The position numbers and the translations under genes were made by a program. A stretch of DNA of 64,000 nucleotides. It comes from Aldrovandia affinis. Taxonomy: Eukaryota; Chordata; Actinopteri; Notacanthiformes; Halosauridae. Below the pieces are notes generated by a model. It was not told the DNA's origin. It saw only the letters and a list, made by a program, of their open reading frames with translations, and did not search any database. Positions 62,206 through 64,000 of the stretch are shown here, piece after piece (the stretch's first letter is position 1; each line of letters opens with the position of its first letter). Where the stretch lies: the NCBI GenBank assembly GCA_029706075.1, contig JAINUG010000015.1:4003154-4067153 (forward strand), given 5' to 3'.

Positions 62206-64000
62206 TATATATATATATAAATAAAATGATGATAGACAATATTTATGGGTGAATTTCATTCACAGACCGTAAATCAGAAATTCCACAGAGAAATTGCCAC
62301 ACCCCTTGAAGAGCCCAAAACATCTGTTTTCCCTCATTAGACATGAAAACAAAGTCGGCAATAACAGAGACGCTTATCTGAAAAGTGCACAAGTAGTCGC
62401 TAGTCAGTGTACTGTACTCGAGTCTAGCCTTAAGTCATCGCCATGGAACTGCTGCGGTTCCCTTGACATCCATGAAGAATGCTGACGCGCCAGCCTTCCT
62501 GTGCAAGTGCAGGCCGCAGGAGAGACGGAACGCTGTGGTTTCCTCCTCTGCATGCTTTTAATGCCATGTGCAGTGGCGGACGGAATCTAAACATTTCCCT
62601 CAACAGTTTCTTCCATGGCAGCTGCTTAAGTGTCAGAAGAAGCTCTGCCTTTGGAAATGAATCTCCTGTTCTCCTTGTATTCGTTTTGACTTAAGATCAA
62701 TGAGCACCATAGAGGGTGTCAAAACAGTTGTTTTTAAGAAAACGGTTTCATGTGGCCCTCCAAATGATTTCCCCAAATAAATGTGAATTTCACACAACTG
62801 CAAGCACCTACAATCTGCTTTTGTAGCTTGAAGTCCCAGGTGATCGTAATTTCTACCATTCTTACTTTCACCCCAGGGGTAGTGCATTTGGATCGGTATG
62901 TCTCTGTCTGTCTACCGACTCATAAATGATCTTCTAACGCTGGATGTTGAGGTGGAGTCAAAGGGTGCAAGGGCGCGATTTCTCAGAAAATGCTTGTTAT
63001 CGATTCATTGCCATGTTCCTTTCTTCAGAGTTGTACATCCACAATGCCGCACTTACAAAGTGCAATGCATCGAAAACTTTCACCCTCCTCTTGGACTGCT
63101 TCATCCCATGATACAGTAGCACTCAATTTTGTGTCTCAACAATGTTTGTTACACTTTACTGCACAATGACCGGCTACATGTCTTGTCAATTAGGCAAAGG
63201 TAGAGCCTCCATACATACAAGCTGAGCTGCCAGCAGGCAGGCCAGCAGGCTCCGATGAAAGCAACTTTCTGAAACGCTTGCTGCTGCACTGGGACCTTTC
63301 CTCACTAAGTCCTATATTTTTTTTCCCCCAAAGCAGAAAATTTGCATTCATTTGACTGTGGTCTTTTTTGAGTCCGCAAATAGCCTCTCACTACAACTAC
63401 GGCCAAGCAAGAAATTGCACCTGTCATTTAAATCAGAGCGTTGGTAATTCTGCTTATTTCAATATCAAATCATGCTGCCGGCTGACGATAGTGCTGTGCT
63501 TCCAAAATGGATTCCCTCTCTGCATGTGTGAGGTGCTACGGGGTGCAGAGTGGACGTGTCAGTCCGGCTCTATCTCCACTGGGGTCTTACAGCAGGAAGA
63601 GGCCCAAACTGAACCATGCAGGGCTCCTGCCCAATGCCCACTGCACACTGTCATTCACCTTATGCCTTGGCCAAGATCTCCTACAAAGCACAGAAACTGC
63701 AATCTGCTAATAAGCTCCCATGCATGGGAAGCCAATTCTGTCCTCATAACTGCATTGGTGCAGCTGCTGAACTACAGGATAAAAAAAATAGCATCCTGGA
63801 AGGATTCAAAATAGCCTATGACTGTAAGCTTTGCATGTTGACGTAAAAGCACTGGAAATGAGTGCAACGTCTGATGTGATACCTGTGAAGTACACTACTG
63901 TATTCTTACAAAACATTGGCATGAACAAACTCAAACATATTCAAACACACACTGCAAGTATGTCATTCAAGATGCGGAGAAAATCCAGCAATCACTATTT

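Larger units (their letters stand above)
60680..64000 (-). other. fbxl16: fbxl16 intron (rest of gene lies off the right edge)
   Basis: The acceptor at 60,680 (minus-strand CTGCAG) requires at least one upstream exon, and none with FBXL16-like content is visible up to 64,000. The interval contains a Tc1-type transposon, a possible repeat tail (60,788-60,846) and otherwise unassigned sequence. The 148-codon plus frame at 63,368-63,814 shows no known domain. Confidence 0.75.

Overview
This is vertebrate nuclear DNA, most likely from a ray-finned fish. The evidence is split, intron-rich genes with consensus GT-AG junctions, a V-SINE-type tRNA-derived SINE, a Tc1-like DNA transposon, and many (CA)n, (TA)n and (GA)n microsatellites. 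There is no prokaryotic gene organisation, CRISPR array, operon or prophage. The species cannot be named from the sequence.

Layout. Positions 1 to about 20.2 kb hold no recognisable coding exon. They contain microsatellites, short direct repeats, a CTCF-like motif near 9.86 kb and a few homeodomain-site-rich blocks. At 20.2-20.8 kb a long (GA)n tract abuts CpG-richer DNA ending in a splice donor; I read this as a putative promoter and first exon. From 27.9 to 51.2 kb the plus strand carries a complete septin coding region in nine exons, predicting 348 residues. It has the GTPase motifs, the septin unique element and no C-terminal coiled coil, so it belongs to the SEPT3/9/12 group. Its C-terminal half most resembles SEPT12. 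The 3' UTR runs to about 52.6 kb.

From 60.7 down to 58.7 kb the minus strand carries the last four coding exons of an F-box/leucine-rich-repeat gene, recognisably FBXL16. They give 268 residues covering about ten cysteine-containing LRRs and the stop codon. The N-terminal third, including the F-box, lies beyond the right edge. The two genes converge tail to tail. Human SEPT12 and FBXL16 are both on 16p13.3, so the linkage supports the SEPT12 assignment. I see no functional link between the genes.

Mobile DNA: a 1.2-kb Tc1/mariner copy (60,990-62,205) with matching terminal inverted repeats and a broken transposase in an fbxl16 intron; a nearly full-length V-SINE in septin intron 3 (38.29-38.52 kb) plus degraded pieces; and a solitary Tc1-type terminal repeat at 42.61 kb beside a (TA)n array.

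I did not find a clear new biological system. The best leads are a tryptophan at a normally small residue of the septin fold, CpG-dense blocks inside septin introns that could be internal promoters, three CTCF-like sites in convergent orientation, a transposon copy with D-to-E spacing of 37, and a statistically odd 243-codon open frame at 5.2-6.0 kb.
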